Source: JANYCO01 sp031416415
Lineage (GTDB): Bacteria > Bacteroidota > Bacteroidia > Cytophagales > Cytophagaceae
DNA: 64,000 bases
Reading direction: 5' to 3'
NCBI GenBank assembly: GCA_031416415.1
Contig: JANOTP010000235.1
Span: 9,903-73,902 of the forward strand
The notes beneath the pieces were generated by a model. The model did no database searches, was not told the DNA's origin, and saw only the letters and a list, made by a program, of their open reading frames with translations. This document shows positions 10,137 through 18,698 of the stretch, piece after piece (the stretch's first letter is position 1; every line of letters begins with the position of its first letter). Both the position numbers and the translations under genes were made by a program.

Positions 10137-10586
10137 TTATTTATTTAAAAAGGAAGAATATTCTTCTATTAGAATAGTTGAGACATCAAATAACCAATAA
10201 AAAGTATTTTTTATTTTTTTTCCTTGGATGTGTTTAGAAAGGTCGGCTAGAAGGCTATGGCAAAGAGTCTTATTAAAGCTTTGTTTAAATTCTATTTCCC
10301 CTTGTAAAGCGTTAAGATGATTTTGAATTAAAGAAAGATTTTTGTGTATACTAGACAAATGGCTTATATAGTCTTTCGAATAGGTATTCTGTAACTCTTC
10401 TCTGATAACTACGACTTCTTTTTCTAAACGATCAAATTCATTCTGTTTCAACTCTAAAAGAGCACGCTCGTCTATTGAAAGCTGTCCTTTATCTTCTGCA
10501 AACGCAGCGCCATCTATCTGATTGCTTAAATCATGCTGTAAACGATAGAGGGATTGAAGTTGAAAATTTATTTCTAAAAAACTCAT
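10137..10586 (-). CDS. hypothetical coiled-coil protein
   Basis: A 149-residue cytoplasmic protein of unknown function. Heptad-like patterns run through residues 40-110 (LLELKQNEFDRLEKEVVVIR), suggesting a long coiled coil, with a short hydrophobic C-terminal helix (FYWLFDVSTILIEEYSSFL). No signal peptide, membrane segment or catalytic motif is seen. It is divergent from ilvD, 99 bases apart. Length and an uninterrupted frame with no better overlapping frame support a real gene. I do not recognise the family. Confidence 0.6.
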   Translation of the reverse strand: MSFLEINFQLQSLYRLQHDLSNQIDGAAFAEDKGQLSIDERALLELKQNEFDRLEKEVVVIREELQNTYSKDYISHLSSIHKNLSLIQNHLNALQGEIEFKQSFNKTLCHSLLADLSKHIQGKKIKNTFYWLFDVSTILIEEYSSFLNK

Positions 10587-10649
10587 TAGTATGGTTTTTG
10601 CGACTCGAAGGTAGCGAAAAATTTATTTTTTATTATCCTCTTAAGCTAC

Positions 10650-10657
10650 TAAATTTG
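10650..10657 (+). promoter_or_regulatory. -7 promoter element of ilvD
   Basis: TAAATTTG is an exact match to TANNTTTG, 29 bases before the ilvD start, giving a short leader. A T-rich stretch about 20 bases upstream could serve as the -33 region. Confidence 0.55.
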
Positions 10658-10685
10658 TCGCACGTCAATAATAAAATTAAGTACT

Positions 10686-12362
10686 ATGCCTTTAAACAAA
10701 TACAGTTCAAAACTTACACAAGATACCTCTCAACCTGCTTCACAAGCAATGATGTACGGGGCAGGATTTACAGAAGAAGACATGAACAAAGCACAGGTCG
10801 CCATCGCCTCTACAGGGTATGAAGGCAATACCTGCAATATGCACCTCAATGACCTAGCAGCATTAATAAAAGAAGGCACAAAAAAAGCTGGACTTAAACC
10901 TCTTCAATTCAATACTATTGGAGTAAGCGATGGAATGTCAATGGGAACTGACGGAATGAGGTATTCATTAGTTTCTCGCGATGTAATTGCGGATTCAATT
11001 GAAGCTATATCAAGTGCGCACTATTACGATTCTATAGTATCTATCGTGGGATGTGATAAAAACATGCCTGGAGCAATCATGGGAATGACTCGCTTGAATA
11101 GACCTGGTATAATGGTATACGGAGGAACTATCCGATCTGGTGTATGGAAAGGTGAAAAATTAAACATCGTTTCTGCTTTTGAAGCATTGGGCAAAAAATT
11201 TGCACACGCAATTACAGAAGAAGATTTCAAAGGAATAATTCAAAACTCCGTACCAGGAGCTGGTGCCTGTGGAGGTATGTATACGGCCAACACAATGGCC
11301 GCTGCTATTGAAGCAATGGGAATGTCTTTGCCTTATAGCTCTACTGCTCCAGCAACCAGCGATAAAAAAAGAAACGAATGTTTAGCCGTTGGTGAAGCAA
11401 TCAAAATACTACTTGAAAAAGACATCAAACCAAAAGATATTATTACTTACGAATCTATCTGCAACGGTATTCGTGTAGCTATGATATTGGGAGGCTCTAC
11501 CAATCTTGTATTACATTATTTAGCCATTGCAAAAACGGCAGGAATTAAGTTTGCCTTAAAAGATATTCAGGCACTCTCCGATAAAACTCCATTATTGGCA
11601 GATCTGAAACCAAGCGGAAAATATATGATGGAAGACTTGGACAATATTGGGGGGCTACCTTCTATCATGAAGATGCTACTAAAAGAAGGTTTGCTTAACG
11701 GCGACTGTATGACAGTAACAGGGAAAACACTAAAAGAAAATCTTGCAACTTCTCCCGACTTACCAAAAGATCAAGATATAATTTTACCAATTTCTAATCC
11801 AATCAAAAAGGAAGGACACCTTCAAATACTATGGGGGAACCTAGCTCCAGAAGGATCTGTTGCTAAAATTACAGGAAAAGAAGGTGTTGAATTTGAGGGG
11901 CCAGCTGTATGCTTCGACTCTGAAGAAGCACTAAACATTGGTATTGAAAAAGGAGAAGTAAAAGCTGGACACGTAGTAGTGATTCGTTATGTTGGTCCTA
12001 GAGGAGCTCCTGGAATGCCTGAAATGCTAAAACCTACCTCCCTTCTAATTGGTGCAGGACTTGGCGATTCAGTAGCACTTATTACAGACGGACGTTTCTC
12101 TGGTGGTACACATGGTTTCGTAGTTGGACATTTAACACCCGAAGCTCAAGAAGGCGGCAATATTGGTCTAGTAAAAAATGGCGACATTATTTCAATAGAC
12201 GCAGTTCACAATAAGATTGATTTTAAAATATCAGATGCTGAACTTGCTGAACGAAGAAAAAATTGGGTGAAACCTGCTTACAAAGCTACAAGCGGATTGC
12301 TATATAAATACCAACGAACGGTATCGTCTGCCTCCGAAGGCTGTGTAACAGACTCGTTTTAA
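10686..12362 (+). CDS. ilvD: dihydroxy-acid dehydratase
   Basis: Converts 2,3-dihydroxy-isovalerate and its isoleucine-pathway homologue to 2-oxo acids, the third common step of branched-chain amino acid synthesis. The 558 residues match the usual IlvD/Edd length. The iron-sulfur ligand Cys residues are visible in TCNMH (Cys50), VGCDKNMPG (Cys123) and GACGGMYTANTM (about Cys195), and the C-terminal DGRFSGGTHGFVVGH block is intact. The start fits the -7 element upstream. The other ilv genes are not adjacent, so this copy appears to be transcribed alone. A hairpin follows the stop. Assignment is firm. Confidence 0.97.
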   Translation: MPLNKYSSKLTQDTSQPASQAMMYGAGFTEEDMNKAQVAIASTGYEGNTCNMHLNDLAALIKEGTKKAGLKPLQFNTIGVSDGMSMGTDGMRYSLVSRDVIADSIEAISSAHYYDSIVSIVGCDKNMPGAIMGMTRLNRPGIMVYGGTIRSGVWKGEKLNIVSAFEALGKKFAHAITEEDFKGIIQNSVPGAGACGGMYTANTMAAAIEAMGMSLPYSSTAPATSDKKRNECLAVGEAIKILLEKDIKPKDIITYESICNGIRVAMILGGSTNLVLHYLAIAKTAGIKFALKDIQALSDKTPLLADLKPSGKYMMEDLDNIGGLPSIMKMLLKEGLLNGDCMTVTGKTLKENLATSPDLPKDQDIILPISNPIKKEGHLQILWGNLAPEGSVAKITGKEGVEFEGPAVCFDSEEALNIGIEKGEVKAGHVVVIRYVGPRGAPGMPEMLKPTSLLIGAGLGDSVALITDGRFSGGTHGFVVGHLTPEAQEGGNIGLVKNGDIISIDAVHNKIDFKISDAELAERRKNWVKPAYKATSGLLYKYQRTVSSASEGCVTDSF

Positions 12363-12376
12363 TTAATCAAAATTCT

Positions 12377-12422
12377 TAGTCCACACATCAGAAAATTAAA
12401 ACCTTTTCTTTTGAGTGGACTA
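12377..12422 (+). terminator. hairpin after ilvD
   Basis: Arms TAGTCCAC and GTGGACTA flank a 30-base interior that itself contains a GAAAA/TTTTC pairing, followed by TTATTTATA. Probably the ilvD terminator. It also forms the leader of the M48 gene that starts at 12450, so attenuation is possible but not shown. Confidence 0.45.
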
Positions 12423-12449
12423 GTCTTATTTATACTAAAATCAATCACT

Positions 12450-13256
12450 ATGAAATTTATATATATCACATTCGTACTTGCTTTAGGCTTTACACTAGGC
12501 TGTCAAACAAACCCTGTAACGGGCAGAAAATCATTAGGACTAGTTTCATCTTCTGAAATGCAATCTATGAGCTATACCGAATACAGCTCTTTTCTCTCTT
12601 CACATAAACTCTCCTCAAATACAGAGCAAACTGCGATGGTAAAAAGAGTAGGTTCAAAAATACAAAAAGCGGTCGAAACTTATTTAACTCAAAACGGAAA
12701 GAGCAGTCAACTTTCTGGTTTTAAATGGGAGTTTAATTTGGTAGAAGATCCTGCTGTAAATGCTTGGTGTATGCCAGGTGGAAAGGTAGTAGTATACACT
12801 GGCATAATGCCCGTTGTAGAAAGTGAAGCAGGATTAGCAGTAGTACTAGGTCACGAAATAGCACATGCCATCGCTAATCATGGTGCAGAGAGAATGAGCC
12901 AAGGTATTGTTCAACAACTTGGAGGGACCGCTCTCTCTGTAGCCTTAGCCAACAAACCCGCAGAAACTAAAGCTATTTTCTCTCAAGCCTACAATGTAGG
13001 GAGCCAAGTCGCAGTTATGTTACCATATAGTAGAATGCATGAGTCTGAAGCAGATCACATGGGACTAATTTTTATGGCAATGGCAGGCTATAACCCAAAA
13101 GAAGCCGTAACTTTTTGGCAACGCATGAAAAGTGCAGCAGGAGCAGGACAAAAACCCAGCGAACTAATGTCTACACACCCTTCTGACGACAAACGAATCG
13201 CAGATATTCAAAATTGGCTACCTGAAGTACAACAAAAATATTATAAACCTCAATAA
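12450..13256 (+). CDS. M48 family metalloprotease lipoprotein, copy 1
   Basis: A 268-residue zinc peptidase predicted to sit in the periplasm as a lipoprotein, resembling LoiP/YcaL-type quality-control proteases. The start at 12450 is chosen because it gives a lipobox signal ending LALGFTLGC (Cys18) and exactly the length of the next paralogue; an upstream Met adds 13 residues. The zinc motif HEIAH is at 135-139, and the third ligand Glu is in MHESEADHMG. The downstream paralogue aligns without gaps, with about five of six residues identical by eye, so the two are a tandem duplication. It may be transcribed separately, because a strong terminator follows. Confidence 0.92.
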   Translation: MKFIYITFVLALGFTLGCQTNPVTGRKSLGLVSSSEMQSMSYTEYSSFLSSHKLSSNTEQTAMVKRVGSKIQKAVETYLTQNGKSSQLSGFKWEFNLVEDPAVNAWCMPGGKVVVYTGIMPVVESEAGLAVVLGHEIAHAIANHGAERMSQGIVQQLGGTALSVALANKPAETKAIFSQAYNVGSQVAVMLPYSRMHESEADHMGLIFMAMAGYNPKEAVTFWQRMKSAAGAGQKPSELMSTHPSDDKRIADIQNWLPEVQQKYYKPQ

Positions 13257-13260
13257 TACG

Positions 13261-13309
13261 GCAAGCGTTTGAGCAACAATAAACTTTTGCTCAAACGCTT
13301 GCTCTTTTT
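13261..13309 (+). terminator. strong intrinsic terminator after M48 copy 1
   Basis: Perfect 16-base arms (GCAAGCGTTTGAGCAA and its complement at 13287-13302) flank a 10-base loop, followed by a T-rich run. It starts four bases after the stop codon and separates the two M48 genes transcriptionally. Confidence 0.88.
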
Positions 13310-13596
13310 ATAATACTGATACTTTTACTTTTAAAGAAAAATACTTTTACATAATCAAACCTAGCAATCATGTAACATATTGTGATACTTATGTAAACAA
13401 TCAATTGCATAATGTTGTCAATTTTACAGCCTCGTGAGAGCAGGTCCTAAAGATTGCATTGTCTTAAATAGGTATAAAGATATTCTGTAGTACTACTATA
13501 GTATAGTTATAATATATACCTCAAAACTATTTAAGAAAGCAAAAGGATAAAATAAACCTATTTTATTAATAATTATTTATAATTAAACAAACACTT
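13310..13596. other. intergenic region upstream of M48 copy 2
   Basis: With the terminator, the gap between the M48 copies is 340 bases. It contains no credible ORF. It holds a 59-base element at 13372-13430 that is shared with the DUF748 gene promoter (separate entry), followed by about 165 bases of AT-rich leader with no clear hairpin. A long untranslated leader or an additional promoter is possible. Confidence 0.6.
13372..13430 (+). promoter_or_regulatory. shared GTAAC/TGYAA promoter element, copy 1
   Basis: GTAAC, TGTAA 20 bases later and CAATTTTA 47 bases later (a relaxed -7 box). It aligns without gaps to 14539-14597, with 42 of 59 bases identical by my count. It lies 166 bases before the M48 copy 2 start. 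Confidence 0.45.
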
Positions 13597-14403
13597 ATGA
13601 AACATCTGTCTTATGTATTGTTGCTTACAATTGGCTTTATTCTGGGCTGCAAAACAAATCCTGTAACGGGAAGAAAATCTTTAGAACTTATTCCTTCTTC
13701 GGAAATGCAATCTATGAGCTATAGTGAATACCGTTCTTTTCTCTCCTCTCATAAGCTTTCTACAAATACCGAGCAAACCGCAATGGTAAAAAGAATAGGT
13801 GCTAGAATACAAACAGCAGTTGAAACTTATTTAGCTCAAAATGGTAAGAGCAATGAGGTTAAAGGGTTCCAATGGGAATTTAACTTAATAGAAGATCCTG
13901 CTGTAAATGCATGGTGCATGCCGGGTGGCAAAGTAGTAGTATACACTGGAATAATGCCTGTAGTACAAAGTGAAACAGGCTTAGCTGTAGTAATGGGACA
14001 CGAAATCGCCCATGCCATCGCCAATCATGGGGGAGAGCGAATGAGTCAAGGTATGGTTCAGCAACTTGGCGGCGTTGCTCTATCTGTAGCTTTAGCTAAC
14101 AAGCCTACTGAAACTAAAGCACTTTTCGCACAAGCTTATAATGTTAGTAGCCAAGTCGGTGTTATGTTGCCCTACAGCAGAATGCATGAGTCAGAAGCAG
14201 ATCATATGGGATTAATATTTATGGCGATGGCAGGATATAACCCAAGAGAAGCAGTAACTTTTTGGCAACGAATGAAAAATGTTGCAGGAGCAGGACAAAA
14301 ACCTAGTGAACTATTGTCTACACACCCTTCAGACGATAAACGTATAAAAGATATTCAAAATTGGTTACCTGAAGTAGAAAAAAAATATTATAAACCTCAG
14401 TAA
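13597..14403 (+). CDS. M48 family metalloprotease lipoprotein, copy 2
   Basis: A 268-residue paralogue of the preceding gene with the same layout: lipoprotein signal ending TIGFILGC (Cys18), HEIAH at 135-139 and MHESEADHMG. Zinc-dependent peptidase activity in the periplasm against misfolded or membrane-associated proteins is inferred from the family. All catalytic residues are kept in both copies, so neither looks degenerate. Divergence is highest in the signal peptide and lowest around the active site, as expected under selection. It has its own upstream element and a perfect palindromic terminator, so it is an independent unit that may be regulated differently from copy 1. Confidence 0.93.
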   Translation: MKHLSYVLLLTIGFILGCKTNPVTGRKSLELIPSSEMQSMSYSEYRSFLSSHKLSTNTEQTAMVKRIGARIQTAVETYLAQNGKSNEVKGFQWEFNLIEDPAVNAWCMPGGKVVVYTGIMPVVQSETGLAVVMGHEIAHAIANHGGERMSQGMVQQLGGVALSVALANKPTETKALFAQAYNVSSQVGVMLPYSRMHESEADHMGLIFMAMAGYNPREAVTFWQRMKNVAGAGQKPSELLSTHPSDDKRIKDIQNWLPEVEKKYYKPQ

Positions 14404-14408
14404 AAATC

Positions 14409-14464
14409 AGTTTAATAAAAGAGAAGTTATGTTTTTAAAAACATAACTTCTCTTTTATTAAACT
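14409..14464. terminator. 56-bp perfect loopless palindrome
   Basis: Two 28-base arms with no spacer; the left arm begins AGTTTAATAAAAGAGAAGTT. It starts five bases after the M48 copy 2 stop. As RNA it would form a long hairpin with U-rich 3' side, acting as the terminator. Confidence 0.8.
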
Positions 14465-14538
14465 TAGAATTTTTTTAACTCTATCTAATTGTTATTAATT
14501 CTCTAATTAGAAAAATAATAACAATTAGTAGTAATAAT

Positions 14539-14597
14539 GTAACTTTTCGCAAGACTTGTGTAAGCCATAATTTATAAAAAGTCATCAATTTTACAGC
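14539..14597 (+). promoter_or_regulatory. shared GTAAC/TGYAA promoter element, copy 2
   Basis: GTAAC at 14539, TGTAA at 14559 and CAATTTTA at 14586, the same spacing as at 13372 and at 20945. It ends only four bases before the DUF748 gene start at 14602, so if the CAATTTTA box is used as -7, the leader would be almost absent. Confidence 0.45.
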
Positions 14598-14601
14598 TCA
14601 C

Positions 14602-16947
14602 ATGAAAAAATTTAAAAAAATAGCCTTGTATTCAATAGCCTCATTGGCATTACTTATAGTAATAATCATTTTATTTATTTCTCCTATTACAAAATATTTG
14701 ATTGAAAAATACGATGAAAAATATACGGGTAGGCAAATAACGATGGGCTGGGCTTATGTGAATCCTTTTACGGGATCCCTACATTTTAGCAATCTTAAAA
14801 TATATGAATTTAAAAGTGACAGTATTTTCTTTTCTGCAAATGGACTAAGCGCAAACGTCACAATGACTAAGTTATTAAATAAAACTTATGAAATTAATAA
14901 AGTCACATTAGATAAACCTCATGGTATAATAATCCAAAATAAAAAGCTGTTTAATTTTAACGATTTAATAAATAAATTTACTTCAAAAGGAGATTCTACC
15001 AAACCAAAAGCTCCCGTACATTTTAGCATTCTTAATATAAAAATTATTAATGGAGAATTTTATTATCGTGAATTAATAACTCCAGTATATTATTTTATAA
15101 AAAATGTAACTATAGAAAGTAGTGGCATTCGATGGGATGTAGATTCTATTCCTGTAAAATTTTCATTTTTATCCGGCATTGGTACTGGTGACGTAAAAGG
15201 TGACTTCAGTTTAAATTTGAAAAATAATGATTATAAGTTGGCTATAATTGTTCGTAAATTTGACTTAAATATAGTAGGACAATATATAAAAGACTTATCT
15301 AACTACGGCAGTTTTAGGGCATATCTAGACACAGATTTTAAATCAAGCGGAAATTTTAAGGATCCTGAAAATGTAACGATTGCAGGCCAAATACAAATTA
15401 GTGATTTTCACTTTGGTAAAAATCCCAAAGAAGATTACGCTTCGTTTGATAAACTAGCAATAGCTATAAATGAACTTAGCCCTAAAAAGCGTATTTATTT
15501 TTGCGATTCAATAGCCTTGTCCCATCCTTATTTTAAATATGAACGCTATGACTATTTAGATAATGTGCAAACCATGTTTGGGAAAAAAGGATCTAACCTT
15601 AAATCAGCAAAAGCTAACGAAGAAAAATTCAACCTTGTAATTGAAATAGCCGATTACATAAGAGTACTCTCCAAAAACTTTTTAAGTAGTAATTATAAAG
15701 TAAACAGACTAGCTATTTATAACGGTGATATAAAATTTAATGATTATTCGTTAAACGAAAAATTTGCAATAGAATTATCACCACTATATTTTATAGCAGA
15801 TTCAATTAAAAAAACTAATAAACGAGTAAACTTCAACCTTCAATCATCTATCAAACCATACGGCGACTTAGCAGTAGCGATAAGTATAAATCCTAAAGAC
15901 AGCTCCGATTTTGATTTGCAATACACCTTTCAAAAATTACCTATTACAGCCTTTAATCCTTATCTTATTAAATTCACCTCTTATCCTTTAGACAGAGGAA
16001 CAATTGAATTGAAAGGTAAATGGACCGTGAGAAATGGGCTAATAAAAAGTGACAATAATTTACTCATCATAGACCCTAGAGTTAGCAAGCGATTGAAAAA
16101 TAAAAACATAAATTGGTTGCCAATGCGAATTATCTTATTTTTTGTCCGAGAGCGAGGAAATGTCATTGACTATAAAATACCAATATCAGGAAATTTGAAA
16201 GATCCAAAATTTCATTTAAGAGATGTTATTTTTGACGCAATTGAAAATATTTTTGTAAAACCAGTAACAACACCCTATACTATTGAGGTTAGAACTATTG
16301 AAGCTGAAATTGAAAAAGCTTTATCTCTAAAATGGGAGATGAGAAGTAGTTTACTTACACCTAGACAAGAAAAATTTCTTGAACGAATGTCAGACTTTCT
16401 CACCGAAAATCCAGAGGCGTCTATTACCGTATCTCCTCAAAACTATACGACAAAAGAAAAAGAATATATTCTTTTTTATGAGGCTAAGAAAAAATATTAT
16501 TTGCAGTTGAACAATAAAAATAATACCTCTTTTAATGAGGAGGACTCCATAAAAGTTAATAAAATGTCTATTAAAGAGGCTGTGTTTGTTGAGTATTTAA
16601 ATAAACACACACGTGATTCTATGCTCTTTACCGTACAACAAAAATGTATAAAATTGGTAGGTACAAATTTTATCGACAAAAAATTTAAAGAACTAAATAG
16701 TGAAAGAATAAATGTCTTTATGGCTTTCTTTAAAGATATAGAAATTCAAAAGCGTATAAAATTAACAGAAAAAACTAATGTTATACCATTCAATGGCTTC
16801 TCCTTTTATAAAATAGAATACAAAGGTGAGTTTCCTGAAAGTTTAATAAAAGCTTATGAAAAAATGAATGAATTAAATAATGAGTCTCCTAGAAAGAAAT
16901 TTGAAAAAGAGCGTAGAAAAATAAAAAAAATAAAAGGTGTTGTTTAG
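14602..16947 (+). CDS. DUF748/AsmA-like envelope protein
   Basis: A 781-residue protein with one N-terminal membrane helix at about 8-28 and a large periplasmic part. The motif region TMGWAYVNPFTGSLHFSNLK and LDKPHGIII fits the DUF748 family, which is related to AsmA and the repeating beta-groove proteins that bridge the periplasm. These are thought to move or organise lipids between membranes, so a role in outer-membrane maintenance is inferred. The C-terminal 150 residues are highly charged and helical, with an ASITVSPQNYTTKEKEY segment recalling OmpA-like repeats of DUF748 proteins. Transcribed alone. Confidence 0.82.
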   Translation: MKKFKKIALYSIASLALLIVIIILFISPITKYLIEKYDEKYTGRQITMGWAYVNPFTGSLHFSNLKIYEFKSDSIFFSANGLSANVTMTKLLNKTYEINKVTLDKPHGIIIQNKKLFNFNDLINKFTSKGDSTKPKAPVHFSILNIKIINGEFYYRELITPVYYFIKNVTIESSGIRWDVDSIPVKFSFLSGIGTGDVKGDFSLNLKNNDYKLAIIVRKFDLNIVGQYIKDLSNYGSFRAYLDTDFKSSGNFKDPENVTIAGQIQISDFHFGKNPKEDYASFDKLAIAINELSPKKRIYFCDSIALSHPYFKYERYDYLDNVQTMFGKKGSNLKSAKANEEKFNLVIEIADYIRVLSKNFLSSNYKVNRLAIYNGDIKFNDYSLNEKFAIELSPLYFIADSIKKTNKRVNFNLQSSIKPYGDLAVAISINPKDSSDFDLQYTFQKLPITAFNPYLIKFTSYPLDRGTIELKGKWTVRNGLIKSDNNLLIIDPRVSKRLKNKNINWLPMRIILFFVRERGNVIDYKIPISGNLKDPKFHLRDVIFDAIENIFVKPVTTPYTIEVRTIEAEIEKALSLKWEMRSSLLTPRQEKFLERMSDFLTENPEASITVSPQNYTTKEKEYILFYEAKKKYYLQLNNKNNTSFNEEDSIKVNKMSIKEAVFVEYLNKHTRDSMLFTVQQKCIKLVGTNFIDKKFKELNSERINVFMAFFKDIEIQKRIKLTEKTNVIPFNGFSFYKIEYKGEFPESLIKAYEKMNELNNESPRKKFEKERRKIKKIKGVV

Positions 16948-17149
16948 AGCTTTTTCATATATTATTTATTGCGTATAAATCAATACTATACTTTTATCTT
17001 CCTCCTAGACCATGGAAGCAATTCTATTCAATTAAGTAATTTAAAATCAGTGAATGCTATAACAAATTCAAATTGTCTTGTAATGCTATTACGTCGTTTA
17101 ATAGTGAGATTTGCATTGTAATTATTAAACACATTAAAAACTGATATAT

Positions 17150-17611
17150 ATGGACAAAGATAAAACAATTGACGTGTTAAATTCACTTATAGAAATTAAC
17201 AATGACAGAATTGAAGGTTATGAAACTGCTTCAAAAGAGACTAAAGACTCAGATTTGAAAACATTGTTTTCTCATCTAATTCAAACAAGTGAAAAGTGTA
17301 AAACAGAACTTATTAATGAGGTTCAAAAGTTAGGTGGAGAACCTATAGAAGGAACTAAAATTTCAGGTAGTTTTTTCAGAGCTTGGATGGATGTAAAGGC
17401 CGCACTTACGGGTAATGATCGTAAAACTATTCTTAATTCTTGTGAAATAGGTGAAGACGTTGCTGTTGAAACCTACAACAAAGCATTAAAAAATAATTTA
17501 GAAGACATTACTACGGAGCATCAAACAATGTTAATAAAACAATACGCACTAATAAAAGCAGATCACGACAGAATAAAAAATTTACGTGATACATTAGTTG
17601 AGTATAAATAG
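17150..17611 (+). CDS. DUF2383 (PA2169-type) four-helix-bundle protein
   Basis: A 153-residue ferritin-like four-helix protein: TIDVLNSLIEINNDRIEGYE and a C-terminal KQYALIKADHDRIKNLRDTL match the DUF2383/PA2169 family. Members are small, stress-induced cytoplasmic proteins with unknown biochemical role. Conserved Glu and His positions suggest possible metal binding, but this is inference. A 13-base near-palindrome GTAATGCTATTAC lies at 17080-17092 in its upstream region. It heads a block of stress/envelope genes on the same strand but has its own terminator. Confidence 0.87.
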   Translation: MDKDKTIDVLNSLIEINNDRIEGYETASKETKDSDLKTLFSHLIQTSEKCKTELINEVQKLGGEPIEGTKISGSFFRAWMDVKAALTGNDRKTILNSCEIGEDVAVETYNKALKNNLEDITTEHQTMLIKQYALIKADHDRIKNLRDTLVEYK

Positions 17612-17624
17612 CATTTGTAATTGT

Positions 17625-17667
17625 AATAAACGCAGGGGGCAGTTTTGTTTCCTGCGTTTATTTATTT
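17625..17667 (+). terminator. intrinsic terminator after DUF2383 gene
   Basis: Perfect 12-base arms AATAAACGCAGG and CCTGCGTTTATT (17651-17662) with a T-rich tail. Confidence 0.8.
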
Positions 17668-17692
17668 TCTTTAATCAACGGTAAATTTCGGT

Positions 17693-18184
17693 ATGATTGC
17701 GTCAGACAAAACCTCTTCCTTTTGGAAATTAATAATAGCCATTGTTATTTGTGAGACCACAGGCATTATAAGTGGGCTAATATCACAAGTTGGAATGGAT
17801 AGATGGTTTATGACAATTGACAAACCCTCTTGGAATCCGCCAGCGTATTTGTTCGGTCCCGTATGGACAAGCTTATATCTATTGATGGGGATTTCATTAT
17901 GGTTAATTTGGGACAGTAATGTACTGCCAAAAATTAAAACTAAGGCAATAGCAATCTTCTCTTTACAATTATTTTTAAATTTTTGTTGGTCTATTATATT
18001 TTTCAGATTTCACTCTCCCGTTTTAGCACTTATCGATATAATCTTAATGGTAATAACTATTGTAATTACCATTATTCTCTTTAATCCAATTTCTCGAGTA
18101 GCATCATGGCTGCTTATCCCTTATCTATTTTGGGTATGTTTTGCTACTTTTTTAAATTATGCTATTTGGTCATTAAACAGATAA
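17693..18184 (+). CDS. TspO/MBR family protein
   Basis: A 163-residue five-helix membrane protein of the translocator protein family. The hallmark WFMTIDKPSWNPPAYLFGPV loop after helix 1 and GPVWTSLYLLMG are intact. Bacterial TspO proteins bind porphyrins and are linked to oxidative stress and tetrapyrrole control. The ATG at 17693 lies 26 bases after the preceding terminator. The next three genes follow within 20-36 bases each on the same strand, so it likely leads an operon with the iron-permease-like, YihY and FAD oxidoreductase genes. Confidence 0.94.
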   Translation: MIASDKTSSFWKLIIAIVICETTGIISGLISQVGMDRWFMTIDKPSWNPPAYLFGPVWTSLYLLMGISLWLIWDSNVLPKIKTKAIAIFSLQLFLNFCWSIIFFRFHSPVLALIDIILMVITIVITIILFNPISRVASWLLIPYLFWVCFATFLNYAIWSLNR

Positions 18185-18209
18185 TTTAATATTACTTAAT
18201 TAAACATAA

Positions 18210-18677
18210 ATGAAAAAAAACAAGTCCCATACCCCTTCAGTCTTAGAGAGAATCTCTTCTCATGTAACAAAAGCCTCAGGAAGCAGCGCGGCATTTGTTA
18301 GTGCGTTTTTTATTATTATTGTATGGCTCATAAGTGGCCCTTTTTTTAATTTTTCAGACACTTGGCAATTAGTAATAAATACTGGTACAACAATAATTAC
18401 TTTTTTAATGGTATTTCTTATTCAACGTGCCCAAAACAAAGATTCAATAGCTATTCATATAAAACTAAACGAACTATTAGTCGCTCAAGAATCTGCAAGT
18501 AATAGGCTTGTATCCGTGGAAGACATAACAGAAGATGAATTAAAATCGCTTCAGCTTTTTTATAAAAACATAGCTTTAATGACAAAAAACGAAATGTCTA
18601 TACAAGAATCTCATTCTGCTATACAAGCTAATTCTCATCATGAGAAAAAATTTAGCTTTAAAAAAAGAAAACATTAA
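18210..18677 (+). CDS. low-affinity iron permease family membrane protein
   Basis: A 155-residue protein with two membrane helices (AAFVSAFFIIIVWLISG and TIITFLMVFLIQRAQ) and a cytoplasmic charged tail. The pattern GPFFNFSDTWQLVINTGTT and IQRAQNKDSIAIHIKLNELL matches the bacterial branch of the low-affinity iron permease family (PF04120). Iron transport is shown for fungal FET4 only; in bacteria the function is unproven. It sits between tspO and the YihY gene in a probable operon of stress-related membrane proteins. Confidence 0.86.
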   Translation: MKKNKSHTPSVLERISSHVTKASGSSAAFVSAFFIIIVWLISGPFFNFSDTWQLVINTGTTIITFLMVFLIQRAQNKDSIAIHIKLNELLVAQESASNRLVSVEDITEDELKSLQLFYKNIALMTKNEMSIQESHSAIQANSHHEKKFSFKKRKH

Positions 18678-18698
18678 ATACATTTTAACACTACAACG

